Positions 18,809-28,378 of a stretch of DNA of 64,000 nucleotides are shown here, piece after piece. The notes beneath the pieces were generated by a model. That model was not told the origin of the DNA, did not search any database, and was given only the letters and a program-made list of their open reading frames with translations. Position 1 is the first letter of the stretch, and every line of letters starts with the position of its first letter. A program made the translations under genes and the position numbers. Source of the stretch: CANKHA01 sp963750965 (GTDB taxonomy: Bacteria; Pseudomonadota; Alphaproteobacteria; Rhizobiales; Xanthobacteraceae); the NCBI GenBank assembly GCA_963750965.1, contig CAVVSK010000017.1, positions 1-64,000 of the forward strand, read 5' to 3'.

Positions 18809-19078
18809 ATGCCAGACGGAACCATTGTCCTGCGGCCCAACGAGTTCAGCCAGCCGGATTATTCCGTGATCTACAAGACCTGGACGGACGAGAGCGCGAG
18901 ACTAGGACGGATATTCAGCAATGATGGCCTCGTCGGCGGCGCGGCCGTTCCCAATTGCCTTCAGACGCCGGCTCGACCGAGCCGTAATGGCCGTGAGATA
19001 CGCGTGGAAAGAAGCTGTGCGACGCGGCCCGTAAGGAGCACGCGCTCCGTAAGGAACACTCGAAAGACTGGACGTAAC
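18809..19078 (+). pseudogene. remnant of a small hypothetical gene, frame broken
   Basis: A plausible start (MPDGTIVLRPNEFSQPDYSV) runs in one frame to about 18910. Coding-like text then continues in other frames: RRRLDRAVMAVRYAWKEA, then AARKEHALRKEHSKDWT with a stop at 19076-19078. The pieces together suggest a protein of about 85 residues broken by at least two shifts. No family is recognised. Confidence 0.3.
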
Positions 19079-19094
19079 AACTCTGTGAAGCAGG

Positions 19095-19721
19095 CTAACG
19101 CCAGAAGTCCTTGAACCGGGTTGGGGCGAGCTCCGTGTAGCGAACCGTGTGCTGAATGTTCTTGTGGCCGAGATAGGCCTGCAGGGCTCGCGTATCATGC
19201 CCGGCATTCGCCAGCGCATAGCCACAGGCATGGCGCAGCATGTGCGGATGCACCTTAAGGCCGATGTCGGCAGCCTCACCAGCACGCTCCATCATGCGAG
19301 CAAAGCCTGCCGCGGTGAACGGCGCGCCTCGCTCCGTCACGAACACGAAACTCGACGGCGGGTCTTGCTCTCGTTGTAACTGCCGCAGCGCCCGCAGCTC
19401 ATCACCTTGGATCGGATGCGTTGAGGGCGTGCCGCTCTTGACGCGGCGAACGTGCAGGGCCGCGTTGCGACCGAAGTCGATCTGGTTCCAACGCAGGTCC
19501 ACGAGCTCAGAAGCCCGCAGGCCGTGCCGGAAGGCCATCAGGATCATGGTGGCGTCACGGTGCCCGTAGCGATTGCCCTTGGCTGCCGTGATGAGCTTGT
19601 TGACTTCGGCTTCCGTCAGGTGCTCCCGCGTTCGCAGTTCAGCGTTGGGGCGACGGCCCGGAGCAACTGTTCGCTTTACGGTGTCCGGCGATACCAGCTT
19701 GAGGTTCGACTTGTTGCGCAT
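19095..19721 (-). CDS. tyrosine-type recombinase, short XerD/FimB-like
   Basis: The product of about 208 residues (start MRNKSNLKLVSPDTV; an ATG at 19760 is also in frame) is essentially a catalytic domain without the usual N-terminal SAM-like domain. The active-site set is present: Arg in FRHGLRASE, HPHMLRH, LGHKN and the nucleophile in HTVRYTE. Proteins of this size in Hyphomicrobiales act as phase-variation-like or accessory recombinases. Unlike the island integrase, its tyrosine is in frame, so it might act on the island ends or on a separate element. It is followed on the other strand by a resolvase fragment. Confidence 0.8.
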   Translation of the reverse strand: MRNKSNLKLVSPDTVKRTVAPGRRPNAELRTREHLTEAEVNKLITAAKGNRYGHRDATMILMAFRHGLRASELVDLRWNQIDFGRNAALHVRRVKSGTPSTHPIQGDELRALRQLQREQDPPSSFVFVTERGAPFTAAGFARMMERAGEAADIGLKVHPHMLRHACGYALANAGHDTRALQAYLGHKNIQHTVRYTELAPTRFKDFWR

Positions 19722-19819
19722 TGTCAGGCTCCCAGGATTGAGACTGTTCGTATAATGCACATTTTACCAACAGTGGTCAACCCCTTAGGTTTGAGCTCGA
19801 TAGAGACGGTCGGCGCGTA

Positions 19820-20119
19820 ATGCTTCCTCTCCACTTCTCCCAGCGCACCAAAGACGCGCTTGCTGCCGCCAAGCGGCGCGGCGTTCGCCTTGGCAACCCG
19901 ACACTCGCCAAGGCCGCGAAGCATGGCACCGCCGCAACGAAAGCAGCCGCCAAACGATTTGCCGCCAACGTGCTTCCGGTGATCCGCGACATTCAGGCCG
20001 GCGGGGCAAAGAGCAATGGAGCGATTGCAGCCAAGCTAAACGAAAGGCGGGTGCCGACTGCTCGGGGCGGCAAGTGGGCGCATGTTAAAGTCGCGGCGGT
20101 GATCGCGCGGGCTAGTTAG
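19820..20119 (+). pseudogene. C-terminal fragment of a serine resolvase
   Basis: The frame begins MLPLHFSQRTKDALAAAKRR and matches only the C-terminal third of the resolvase at 22091-22759 (SQRTKDALAAAKRRGVRLGN onward to the helix-turn-helix KWAHVKVAAVI). The catalytic N-domain with its serine is gone. The DNA from about 19835 is a close direct copy of 22430-22715. Confidence 0.75.
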
Positions 20120-20622
20120 TTGCTTTCAGGCCACCGCATGCAGCAAGTGCAGCAAGTGCAGAAAGCCCGCCAGTCATCTCCGGTTCAGGTAAGCACTGCT
20201 ACTTTATAGATGGACCTGCCAGGGTAGTTGCGTAGTCCCCCCTCACAGTGTCCCGGCGGACCCTGGCAGCACTCGGGCCACGCACACCAAGAGCCCGTGG
20301 CTCCAGGGCCGTTCGCTATTTGCGCTCGCATAGGGTGAAAATGAAAAGGACCGCCTGGCAACTCATACAAAATACCAGACGGCCCACATGCATGTCCTGA
20401 GGGGACTTCACAACTCAGGTAATCAAGAGCCTAGGGGACCGTAGTTAACCAGTCGTTTCGCCTGTGCCGGCTTCGACAACCATAGCGCGGAACAACATGG
20501 CGCAGCCGCTAGTTGCCCGCGCGTTGAGCGTCGTTGAGCAACCACAGGTCTCGGGCCTTGTGAACCGGCTACCTCGCGCCTCTACAACTCAGTGGCACTG
20601 AATCCGACGAGAGGAAGACATT
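20120..20622. other. Intergenic stretch, no supported gene
   Basis: About 500 bases hold no recognisable coding frame. A short direct repeat AGCAAGTGC occurs twice near 20141-20162. Nothing else is recognised. Confidence 0.4.
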
Positions 20623-20829
20623 ATGAAAGAAATCCGAGGCTCGCTCGGCATGGTGGAATGTGCTGCATGCGGTGCCACTCTTTTCGATGTTCCGAGGAGC
20701 GAAAAAGACGACCCGCGGATTATGTGCCGCTGCGGCACGACGTTGGGTCCGATAGTCTCACTGCGTTCGTTTGTGAATAATGAGCCCCATACGCACGTGA
20801 ATGCCAATCCGCAAGATGGCCAGCGCTGA
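20623..20829 (+). CDS. small zinc-ribbon-like protein
   Basis: The 68-residue protein (MKEIRGSLGMVECAACGATL...) has paired cysteines VECAACGA and MCRCGT, spaced as in a small zinc ribbon. GAGGAAG lies 5 bases before the ATG. The C-terminus is polar. The function is unknown; such small proteins are often of mobile-element origin. It precedes the PstS-like gene by 142 bases on the same strand. Confidence 0.55.
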   Translation: MKEIRGSLGMVECAACGATLFDVPRSEKDDPRIMCRCGTTLGPIVSLRSFVNNEPHTHVNANPQDGQR

Positions 20830-20971
20830 TGTACTGCCGGCTAGTCGCGATTTCGCGAGAAAGCGGGCGCTTTACGTAGCTGATCTTCGGTAATATCGGT
20901 TCGCTATCCGCTCCTTTTAGCGGCTAAACTGCTACGGTGCATTGTTACTGGGTGCTATGTGGGAGGCTTCA

Positions 20972-21796
20972 ATGCTGAAATCTTTCCTCTACACCACCGT
21001 CGTTGCGATTGCACTCGTTGCCCCTGTTATGGCTCCGGCACAGAGTGCGATTAAAGTTGACGGTTCGACCGGGGCAATGCCCCTGGTTGCAGCCCTGGCT
21101 AAAGCGTATGAAGCCAAATCTCCCGGCGTCAAAGTAGAAATAGGAAAAGGGCTTGGCACCAAGGCCCGCATCGATGCTCTGAAGACAGGCACCATCGATA
21201 TCGCGGTCGCCAGCCACGGCCTCAATATAGATGACTTGATAAAAGTAGGAATGAGCGTGGACGAAATCGCTCGCACGCCCGTCGTGTTCGCCGTAAACGA
21301 AAGTGTACCGGTCAAAAATATCTCGCAAGACCAAGTTTGCGGTATTTATTCCGGTGCACTTACGAATTGGAACGCAGCAGGCGGGCCGGATTTGCTCATT
21401 GCTGCTCGAACCCGTCCAGACACCGAGGTTGATGCGGAAGTGGCCCGGGGTGGGATCGCCTGCCTCAAGACCGTAAAGATGGTGGACGCCGTGAAGGTCA
21501 TGCCGACTGGCGGGGACATGGCGAAAGAATTGGCGGTCACAACAGGGTCCATCGGGATGACGACGACGACGGTAGCTGAACAGAGCGGCGGCAAAATCGC
21601 GGCGCTGTCGCTAGACGGCATCGCTCCCACTGAAACTAACGTGGCAGCCGGCGCATATAAGCTGGTGCGAGAAGTTTTCTTGGTTGCAAACGGGGACGCT
21701 TCTCAGCCAACAAAGGCATTCCTTACCTTTGTGAAAAGCCCCGACGGGGCCAAAGTTATTCAGGCAAATGCCGCCATTCCCAGGGCGGCCAAATGA
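20972..21796 (+). CDS. PstS-like periplasmic substrate-binding protein
   Basis: The 274-residue protein starts MLKSFLYTTVVAIALVAPVM, a signal peptide, followed by IKVDGSTGAMPLVAALAKAY. That opening matches the S/T-G phosphate-loop start of PstS-like type II binding proteins. Later blocks (TGTIDIAVAS, QVCGIYSGALTNWNAAGG) fit the same fold. No PstC, PstA or PstB gene is in the window. The ligand may be phosphate or another oxyanion. The upstream in-frame ATG at 20942 is less likely, because it would place 10 extra residues before the signal peptide. Confidence 0.8.
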   Translation: MLKSFLYTTVVAIALVAPVMAPAQSAIKVDGSTGAMPLVAALAKAYEAKSPGVKVEIGKGLGTKARIDALKTGTIDIAVASHGLNIDDLIKVGMSVDEIARTPVVFAVNESVPVKNISQDQVCGIYSGALTNWNAAGGPDLLIAARTRPDTEVDAEVARGGIACLKTVKMVDAVKVMPTGGDMAKELAVTTGSIGMTTTTVAEQSGGKIAALSLDGIAPTETNVAAGAYKLVREVFLVANGDASQPTKAFLTFVKSPDGAKVIQANAAIPRAAK

Positions 21797-21918
21797 GTTG
21801 AGTGCGTTCGAAGGGGCGCAAATGAACGCGGCTGCGCTCTTCTGCCTCGTACTCTTGTTATCGTGTGGCCTGATATGCTGTCGGTAATGGCCTGCACCTT
21901 TGGGGAGGGGGCGCGCCA

Positions 21919-22087
21919 TGGCGTTCAAAGTCGAAGAGCACCTGGAACTTGCTGCGAGGCATCGGCCAAGCGGGCTAGCGATGCCGCTATTCGCCAGCGC
22001 TCCCTAGAACTGGCGAAGGCATTCCGCGAGATGGCGGGACTGCTAAAGGCAGGCAGCGACAAACCGACGCCAAAGGTGGACGCCTAG
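21919..22087 (+). pseudogene. small hypothetical gene with a frameshift
   Basis: ATG 21919 opens MAFKVEEHLELAARHR. A second frame then carries AKRASDAAIRQRSLELAKAF to the stop at 22087. The two parts join smoothly at about 21960-21970, which suggests a helical protein of about 56 residues broken by one shift. No family is recognised. Confidence 0.4.
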
Positions 22088-22090
22088 CCA

Positions 22091-22759
22091 AGGCGGCAGG
22101 GCCGCAGCGGGTTGGGGCTTGACGCGCAACAGGCTGCCGTTGCCGGATTCATCAATGGCGGCACTGAGCTGGTTGCTGAGTTCACGGAGATAGAGAGCGG
22201 CAAGCGCAACGAGCGGCCCGAGCTGGCGAGAGCCTTTGAAGCCTGCCGGCGTCATAAGGCAAAGCTGGTCATCGCAAAGCTGGATCGCCTTTCCCGCAAC
22301 CTCGCCTTCATTGCCACGTTAATGGAATCCCGCGTTGAGTTTGTTGCGGTCGATAATCCCCACGCCAACAAGCTAACGGTGCACATCCCTGCCGCCGTCG
22401 CCCAGCATGAACGCGAGATGATCTCCCAACGCACGAAAGACGCGCTTGCTGCCGCCAAGCGGCGCGGTGTTCGCCTTGGCAATCCGAACCTCGCCACGGC
22501 AGCGGGGCAGGGGACCGCGGCGACAAAGGCCGCAGCTAAGCAGTTCGCCGCCAACGTGCTGCCGGTGATCCGCGACATTCAGGCCGGCGGGGCAAAGAGC
22601 AACGCAGCGATTGCAGCCAAGCTAAACGAAAGGAACGTTCCCACGGCGCGGGGTGGCAAGTGGGCGCATGTTCAAGTCGGGGCGGTGATCGGTCGAGCGA
22701 CTGTCGCCGAGCTTCAGCGAGAGCGGGTGTTGGGTTTAACCCCCGAACGCGACTTCTGA
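22091..22759 (+). pseudogene. serine resolvase lacking its N-terminal catalytic segment
   Basis: The frame reads RQGRSGLGLDAQQAAVAGF from just after a stop at 22085 and continues through LVIAKLDRLSRNLAFI, QHEREMISQRTKDALAAAKR and a C-terminal helix-turn-helix region. Intact relatives begin about 15-20 residues earlier with a Y-x-R-V-S motif that supplies the nucleophilic serine, and that part is missing. The first usable start is TTG 22112. It is therefore probably inactive. Its C-terminal third is duplicated at 19835-20119. Confidence 0.7.
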
Positions 22760-22971
22760 AAGGTTGAGCGGCTCATCCGATTTTGGTGCGTGTCTAAACC
22801 TTGGATCAGAGAGGGCGGCAGTGCTTCAATCTGTTCGGCTGTCATGTTTTGTACGCTCGCAAGCGTTGCCCGCAAGAGTTCTGCGACCCTTTTTTCTATC
22901 GCCGGCTGCGCTAAACTGCATCATTTTCAAAATCGGCGCGGCGTCGTTTTTTTCGAAGCCCTGGAGATAGA

Positions 22972-23757
22972 ATGGATTTTCTGATTGTCGGAGCGACCGC
23001 CTTTGCTGCTTCGTGTCTTACCCTTTATTCCGGCTTTGGGCTGGGTACGATTCTTCTTCCTGCCTTTGCCCTGTTCTTTCCAGCGGCGACCGCTGTGGCC
23101 GCGACGGGTGCCGTGCATCTGTTGAACAACGTATTCAAAGGCGGGCTTGTGGGCCGCCAAGCTGATTGGCGCACCGTGTTCGCTTTCGGATTGCCCGCAA
23201 TCCCCGGGGCCATTGTCGGCGCGCTGATCCTCGACCGTCTTAGCGAACAATCGGCGTTCCATTGGAGGGCATGGGGATACGACTTTGCGCCTTCCGCCGC
23301 TGGCGTCGTGATCGGCGCATGTCTGATCGCCTTCGCTGTGCTGGAGCTGATGCCTTGGTTCCAGCGGCTTTCGGCACCACCCCGAATGATGCCGGTGGGC
23401 GGCTTGCTAACTGGATTCAGCGGCGGCCTTACCGGCCAGCAAGGCGCGCTCCGCTCTATGTTCCTTCTCAAGAGCGGACTACCGCCAGCCCAATACATCG
23501 CGACCGGGACGATGATCGCAATAATTATCGACCTATCGCGTCTGCCGACCTACGCCGCCGCGTTCAGTACCGAAACCCTGCCGCTGTCCGGTAGGGGCGG
23601 CGCTTTGATCGCTTGCGGCACCCTCTGCGCCTTTGCTGGTGCATGGCTCGGCGCGAGGTACATGAAGAAAGCGACAATTGGCGTCATTCGCGCCCTTGTA
23701 GTTAGCCTGATGGTTCTGATTGGCCTGGGTTTAGTTTTCGGGGTCTTGGGGGCTTGA
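22972..23757 (+). CDS. TauE/SafE family permease
   Basis: This 261-residue inner-membrane protein has 7-8 predicted helices. Two internally similar blocks are typical of TauE/SafE (sulfite or sulfonate exporter-like) proteins: GFGLGTILLPAFALFFP in the first half and GGLLTGFSGGLTGQQGALRS in the second. TGGAGATAG precedes the ATG. The real substrate is unknown; members export sulfite, sulfoacetate or related anions. It stands between a resolvase remnant and a PstS-like gene in the island mosaic, so its neighbours say little. Confidence 0.85.
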   Translation: MDFLIVGATAFAASCLTLYSGFGLGTILLPAFALFFPAATAVAATGAVHLLNNVFKGGLVGRQADWRTVFAFGLPAIPGAIVGALILDRLSEQSAFHWRAWGYDFAPSAAGVVIGACLIAFAVLELMPWFQRLSAPPRMMPVGGLLTGFSGGLTGQQGALRSMFLLKSGLPPAQYIATGTMIAIIIDLSRLPTYAAAFSTETLPLSGRGGALIACGTLCAFAGAWLGARYMKKATIGVIRALVVSLMVLIGLGLVFGVLGA

Positions 23758-23832
23758 ACCTTAGGCCTTGCTGGGTACGACATATCCGCCGCAATCTGCT
23801 CTCTGATTCCGTCATCGCGGCCATTCAATCGT

Positions 23833-24645
23833 TCACATCGACTCCCGTTTACTCGGAACCGGTATCCCGCCGAGTTCACGCACGACGTCTTGAGCTTTCT
23901 TTGTGAAAACAAAGTCGATGAACTTGTGGGCCGCCTTCGTTACGGTCGCGTCTCGGTAAACCAGAAAAAGCGTGACGGTGCTGGGATAGTTCGAATCCGT
24001 TGGGTGCACTCCATTCAGGCTTAGAACGGTGAATCGCCTTTCCAAATCGCGGCTATAGGGCCCAAATCCAATTGCGCCTTCATACTTCTCAACAGCATCG
24101 AACGCTTCCTGGGTCGTAGTAGCGAGCTTGGAATGGCTTTTGTTGAACTTGAGCTCTTTCCAACCCGGTAGCGTATCGCGGAACACTGCGACTGAACTGT
24201 CAGGTTCCTCGCGACGAACCACCCGCACACGAACGTCATCGCCACCCACCTCGCGCCAATTACTTACGGTTCCGCTGAAAACCTGAACGAGCTGGTCAGG
24301 GGTTAGATCTTTAATTTTAGCCGACGGATGGACGAAGAAAACCGTTGGCTGTTGAAAAATAGGTACGACGCGGAGACCCAGTTCCAATTCGTTTGGATTT
24401 AGCGGGCGGGCGCTTCGCCCAAGAATTGCATCGCCTTGCACAACAGCCCTGATGCCCCCGGCAGAATGAACGCTTGGCGGGAGATCTATTGTGATTTCGG
24501 GATAATCGGACATGAAAGCAGCGGCAAGCGCCGTAAGGACTTGCACACCGTCCCCGGTGCCGGCCACAACCAGCTTTTCGGAGGCGGAGCAAGGCACCGC
24601 TGCCAAGGTGGAACAAAGCGCGAGGGAAAACAGAGCCCGTCTCAT
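23833..24645 (-). CDS. second PstS-like substrate-binding protein
   Basis: The 270-residue protein has signal peptide MRRALFSLALCSTLAAVPCSA followed by EKLVVAGTGDGVQVLTALAA, a variant phosphate-loop opening. It goes on with LGRSARPLNPNELELGLRV and LTPDQLVQVFSGTVSNWREV, the PstS-type block before the hinge. It is only distantly like the first PstS-like protein at 20972 and lies on the other strand. No transporter subunits are beside it, so these may be oxyanion scavengers or sensors rather than parts of a complete Pst system. Confidence 0.8.
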   Translation of the reverse strand: MRRALFSLALCSTLAAVPCSASEKLVVAGTGDGVQVLTALAAAFMSDYPEITIDLPPSVHSAGGIRAVVQGDAILGRSARPLNPNELELGLRVVPIFQQPTVFFVHPSAKIKDLTPDQLVQVFSGTVSNWREVGGDDVRVRVVRREEPDSSVAVFRDTLPGWKELKFNKSHSKLATTTQEAFDAVEKYEGAIGFGPYSRDLERRFTVLSLNGVHPTDSNYPSTVTLFLVYRDATVTKAAHKFIDFVFTKKAQDVVRELGGIPVPSKRESM

Positions 24646-24817
24646 CGTAATACCGTGTGGCTATCAACATGAGTATTAAGGCGAGGAAGTTACGGACTCT
24701 AGGCGATGACATTCGCAATTTGATGCAAATCTTCCTTGTCGGGCCGTCTTTGAGCGGACGCGGCGCTGGCCCTCGCGCCTGGCGCCTCGCCGCAGGTACG
24801 GTGAAGGCAGAAAAGTA

Positions 24818-25084
24818 ATGGCTAGAAAAACCGCCAAGCCTACCGACTGGAATTGCGCCTTGGCCCATCCAATCAAGCTGCGGGACGGCGAAGTTATCAG
24901 CACAATGGCGCAAGCGGCGCGCTTGATGACCGAGCGGCTGCCACCGCACCGGCAGGGCAAAGACGTCTGGCTACATGCCGCCGATTTGCTGCTGAAGGCC
25001 CAGCGCACCGGCAATAAGCGGGATCTGGAACACGCAACCGATCAGCTTTGCCGCGCGTTGGTGGTGGAGGGTTGGATCTTGTGA
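24818..25084 (+). CDS. conserved-looking small hypothetical protein
   Basis: The 88-residue protein starts MARKTAKPTDWNCALAHPIK and continues LRDGEVISTMAQAARLMTER and DVWLHAADLLLKAQRTGNKR. It is a soluble helical protein with even composition and normal codon use. GAAGG lies 15 bases before the ATG. The function is unknown. It is probably a genuine island gene. Confidence 0.6.
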   Translation: MARKTAKPTDWNCALAHPIKLRDGEVISTMAQAARLMTERLPPHRQGKDVWLHAADLLLKAQRTGNKRDLEHATDQLCRALVVEGWIL

Positions 25085-25425
25085 GCGTTGCGTCATGCGT
25101 AAAATTATCGGCCGGCAGATCGACGACGGCCCGCGGGAACATCTCGTTCAATCTTACCTTGAGCATGGAGACTCTGGACTGCGGCCGCACCTACGACGGT
25201 TCCAGTCAGCATTCCGAACGCAACTGCATAGGATGTTCTCATGGCTTTCCTCCGTTGCATGTTTATGGACCCGCGCGGCAGCTAACCATCATATCCGGCG
25301 TAATCGTCCCAGTCGCCAACAGCTCCGCAAACTGCTTTTCTTTATCGGCTTCATTCCAGGCAACAATCCGAACCGAGCTAACAAGGGAGACGTGCTTAGT
25401 TTTTGTTTCCATCTTCCGCAGACGG
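25085..25425. other. Gene-poor stretch with a doubtful small ORF
   Basis: The only coding-like text is a minus-strand frame (25263-25412) reading METKTKHVSLVSSVRIVAWN and ending near MMVSCRAGP, without a clear ribosome site. It may be a remnant. Nothing else is recognised. Confidence 0.3.
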
Positions 25426-25610
25426 TGGCCGAGGGGTGAACCTTGCATTGTTTTTCCCCTGTTTTAGCAAGCCGTGGGGATGGCACGGGGAACGCCGGTC
25501 GCAATCGAAACCGAACCTTTAGGCAGAACCGCCAGAACCTCTGGCGTCTGCTTCCACCCAACCAGCAACACGCGCTGCTTGGTGGCCGCCGTCCCTGTAC
25601 GCGCGGCAAT
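25426..25610. repeat. 185-bp direct repeat, copy 1, with truncated gene fragment
   Basis: This stretch is collinear, without gaps, with 50200-50384 and differs at only a few positions. On the minus strand it encodes the last 49 residues of the protein intact at 50238-50489 (AARTGTAATKQRVLLVGWKQ to the end AIPTAC). The upstream part is missing and the similarity stops abruptly at 25610. It is an untranslatable remnant of a duplicated segment. Confidence 0.8.
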
Positions 25611-25649
25611 CCCGGGCATAACGCAGCGTAGAAGCCGGAAAGCCAACGC

Positions 25650-26267
25650 TTACGGGCAGGGATGCCGCAGGCCGTCGAAACCAAGATAAGTGCCGGTGGC
25701 AGGGTCGTAGGACCGGAACCGGCTCATGCAATAGGCCACCGAGTTGCCGTCATAGTAGCCGCCGCTATAGGCATAGTAGGGAGCGCTCAGCGCGAGGCCG
25801 AGGGCGACGCCGCTACCGTAACCGTAGCCGTAGCCGCCATAACCGTAGCCATAGCCATAACGATGCCGCCAGCGCCAGTTGTTGTTGCTCCAGCGCCGGT
25901 TGTTGTTCCAGCGGCGGTGTTCTGCCGTGTTGGAACGCACCACGCGGTTGGAACGCACGACGCGCGTATCCCCGCGCGAGGCGCGAGCCGAATCTCCACG
26001 TGAGGCGCGCGAGATATTGCCGCCGTCACGGCGTCCGCTGCTGCGGGCGACACCGCCGCCATCGCCGCGTCCGCCCGCGCGGATCGCGCCGCCACCACCA
26101 CCGCCACGGCGGTCTTGCACCATAGTCAGGAGGTCGGCGTTACTTCCGTCGATCGCGAGCGCCGACTGAGGGCGCGCGACCTGCGCGGAAGCGGGGAATG
26201 CGCTGGTGACGATCAGAGCTGCCCCCAGCGCGGCGGCAGCCAGGCCGCCGGAAATGACGTGACGCAT
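25650..26267 (-). CDS. BA14K family protein
   Basis: The 205-residue secreted protein has a signal peptide (LGAALIVTSAFPASAQ), a low-complexity middle of Gly/Arg/Ser-Asn and Tyr-Gly repeats (RWRHRYGYGYGYGGYGYGYG), and the C-terminal BA14K motif YCMSRFRSYDPATGTYLGFD followed by RHPC. BA14K proteins are named after a Brucella 14-kDa immunoreactive protein with lectin-like activity and are widespread in Hyphomicrobiales. The stop lies 39 bases after the 185-bp repeat. The exact role is unknown; a surface or periplasmic location is likely. Confidence 0.88.
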   Translation of the reverse strand: MRHVISGGLAAAALGAALIVTSAFPASAQVARPQSALAIDGSNADLLTMVQDRRGGGGGGAIRAGGRGDGGGVARSSGRRDGGNISRASRGDSARASRGDTRVVRSNRVVRSNTAEHRRWNNNRRWSNNNWRWRHRYGYGYGYGGYGYGYGSGVALGLALSAPYYAYSGGYYDGNSVAYCMSRFRSYDPATGTYLGFDGLRHPCP

Positions 26268-26966
26268 GACTTTGAGTCCTATCGTAAAGTTGGAAGTCGC
26301 CCTATAGAGAAAACGTAGGAAGGCGCGCTGGGTTTCGTAAGGTGGCCGGTAGCGCGATATCGAAAAAATTTACGGGATCATGAAGCATCGTTCATGCAGG
26401 ACTTACTGCGCCTCTCTCCACGGAGAACTGCTGAAGCTCAGATTTGATGTCGCCCAATCGAGCGTTGCTCGGACCGGCGTGCTCTGATCCGCCAGATGAG
26501 CGTGGAGAATCCGCTTTGGGGTGAGTTTTTCGCGCCCCGCTCAGGGCGGAGGCCGGCGCGGCTAAGCTCAAGCGGCCATGTCGCACTGCCGAACGAGAAT
26601 TGCCCAGGATGAACCAACATGTCGAGTTCCGGCAAGGAATTACCGTTCGACCGCGCACAGGGCTGCAGATTCGGCCATAATGGCCCAAGACCAATGTCCG
26701 GCCAGTCTGGGGGGCTTGAGTGCATGCAGCGTCTCCTACACAGCAGAAGACCACATTCCGATATCGGGTGCCTCGTTTGGGACGCCATGGTGAAAACGCT
26801 GGGAGCACTGCGCAGGCCCGCGATAGTGTCCTAATTTGGCTAATGGGAATGTCGGTTTAACCGCGGTCGGCCACGTTGCGTTATTGTTTGGCAAACGTCT
26901 CCAACGATAGGGCTTTCAGTCCTTTACGAACTTCCGATCGACGCCGTGATCAGAAGCAACTTGGCC
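26268..26966. other. Gene-poor stretch of about 700 bases
   Basis: Short overlapping frames on both strands show no family features, signal peptides or convincing ribosome sites. I recognise no gene, RNA or regulatory site here. Confidence 0.4.
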
Positions 26967-26971
26967 TTATC

Positions 26972-28058
26972 TCAATTGGCGCTGCGCGCTCTCGTGACGG
27001 GCAGGGGAACAGGAATGTCGAGTTCGTATACGAGTTCCCACGGGCTCATATCGTAATCGAACATCACCATGAAGCTGATCGGCAAGGCGATTGATGAGAC
27101 GTGTCCCAAAACTATGTCGCGTCGGCACCTGGACCGCTGGGCCGCCTTTCTCAGTCCATGTCAGCCTAAGTCGTTGCGCCTTTTCTTCGACCGTCGATGT
27201 GATATCTACTCGCCCTGTCGCGTTGGACAACGCGCCGTACTTCACCGCATTTGTGCACAGCTCGTTGAGAGACATCGTGAGGGGCAGGACCGCTCCCGCA
27301 TCGATATCGATGTCAGTATCTTGAACGATAAACCGTTGGACATCATCGCCATCGAATGGTTCGATGGCGGAGCGAATGACGTGGGTCAATTTTGCGCCGA
27401 TCCAGTTTTCTTGAAGCACCAGATCTTGCGCCCTGCCCAAGGCAACCAAGCGGCTTTCGACAGCCAATCGGCCTTCTTCCAGATTTTGTGCGGTTCGCAA
27501 GCTCTGCGAGGTGATCGCAATCACCGTCGCCAGCATGTTCTTTACGCGATGATGCAACTCCCGCAACAGCAGGCGCTGCGATCGCTTGGCAGCCTCGATG
27601 TCCCGAATCCCGACGACCACGACCAGTCCGTTGGGGGTTGGATGCGGACTTAGGCTGATCTCGGTCGGGAATTCGCTGCCGTCTTTCCGAAGGGCGCGTA
27701 GCTCCAACCCCACGCCCATCATGCGTGGTTTGGGGTCGCTCATGAAACGGTCCAGATGACCCAAATGAAGGTCTCTGTACCGTTCCGGAATAAGGACGCT
27801 AAGCGGTTTGCCGAACAGTTCGTTGGCGAGGTAACCGAACATGGCCTCGATGCGGTTGCTAGCGAAATTAATATGGCCGGTCCGGTCAACAATGATTATG
27901 GCATCGGGATTTTCCTCTAACAGCCCGTGGAACTGGGCCTCGCTCAGCTCCTGAACCTCGCGTGCGGCGTCACCGAGCCAATCGGTTCGATATCTGCCCG
28001 GATTGTCGCGGATCCTGATCCGCTCCGTCTTCGAAATTGGCGCTTTCTTTGTCATCAA
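26972..28058 (-). CDS. PAS-HWE sensor histidine kinase, C-terminus frameshifted
   Basis: A PAS sensor domain (about residues 39-155, FHGLLEENPDAIIIVDRTGH) is followed by an HWE kinase domain. Its phospho-acceptor is His169 in RELHHRVKNML, with LNELCTNAVKYGAL (N-box) and LTWTEKGGP (the W-x-E signature). There are no membrane helices, so it is a cytosolic sensor. The annotated frame ends in odd text after YEPVG. One base removed near 27034-27037 would give LVYELDIPVPLPVTRARSAN and a stop at 26972, the normal end, and the length is then a multiple of three plus one. As written it runs on to 26967. No response regulator is adjacent. An FNR-type box lies 68 bases upstream. Confidence 0.85.
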
Positions 28059-28125
28059 GGCGCGGTTTCCGGGGGTGCCGACGAAATCAGTGAATCTTCA
28101 CTAAGCGCCAAGCAGCAAAGTTGCA

Positions 28126-28139
28126 TTGATTTGGGTCAA
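28126..28139. promoter_or_regulatory. FNR/FixK-type box upstream of the HWE kinase
   Basis: TTGAT-TTGG-GTCAA matches the TTGAY-N4-RTCAA consensus. Its centre is about 75 bases before the kinase ATG on the minus strand; the DksA-like gene lies on the other side, 240 bases away. Confidence 0.65.
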
Positions 28140-28218
28140 TGCGTAAGCGGTTGGACTATCCTCAAAGGCACGGCGCGGGCAGCTTAGCGAGACCGGGTCT
28201 CGTTCAGACCGGTCACCA

Positions 28219-28248
28219 GCAATGAGGTGACGCGACTGACCTCATTGC
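28219..28248. promoter_or_regulatory. Inverted repeat upstream of the DksA/TraR-like gene
   Basis: A perfect 10-bp inverted repeat, GCAATGAGGT (28219-28228) and ACCTCATTGC (28239-28248), has a 10-base spacer. It has no T run, so an operator or 5' leader hairpin is more likely than a terminator. Confidence 0.4.
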
Positions 28249-28378
28249 GGACATGCTTTATCCCATCGCAAGGCCGCGCTGTCCGGCACTCTCATTCTCA
28301 TCATCTCCGAAGTGGCCAGGTTGCTAGCTTGCTTCGGCTCTTCTATCTTCGCTTCGTAATAAGATGGAGCGCACCGCA

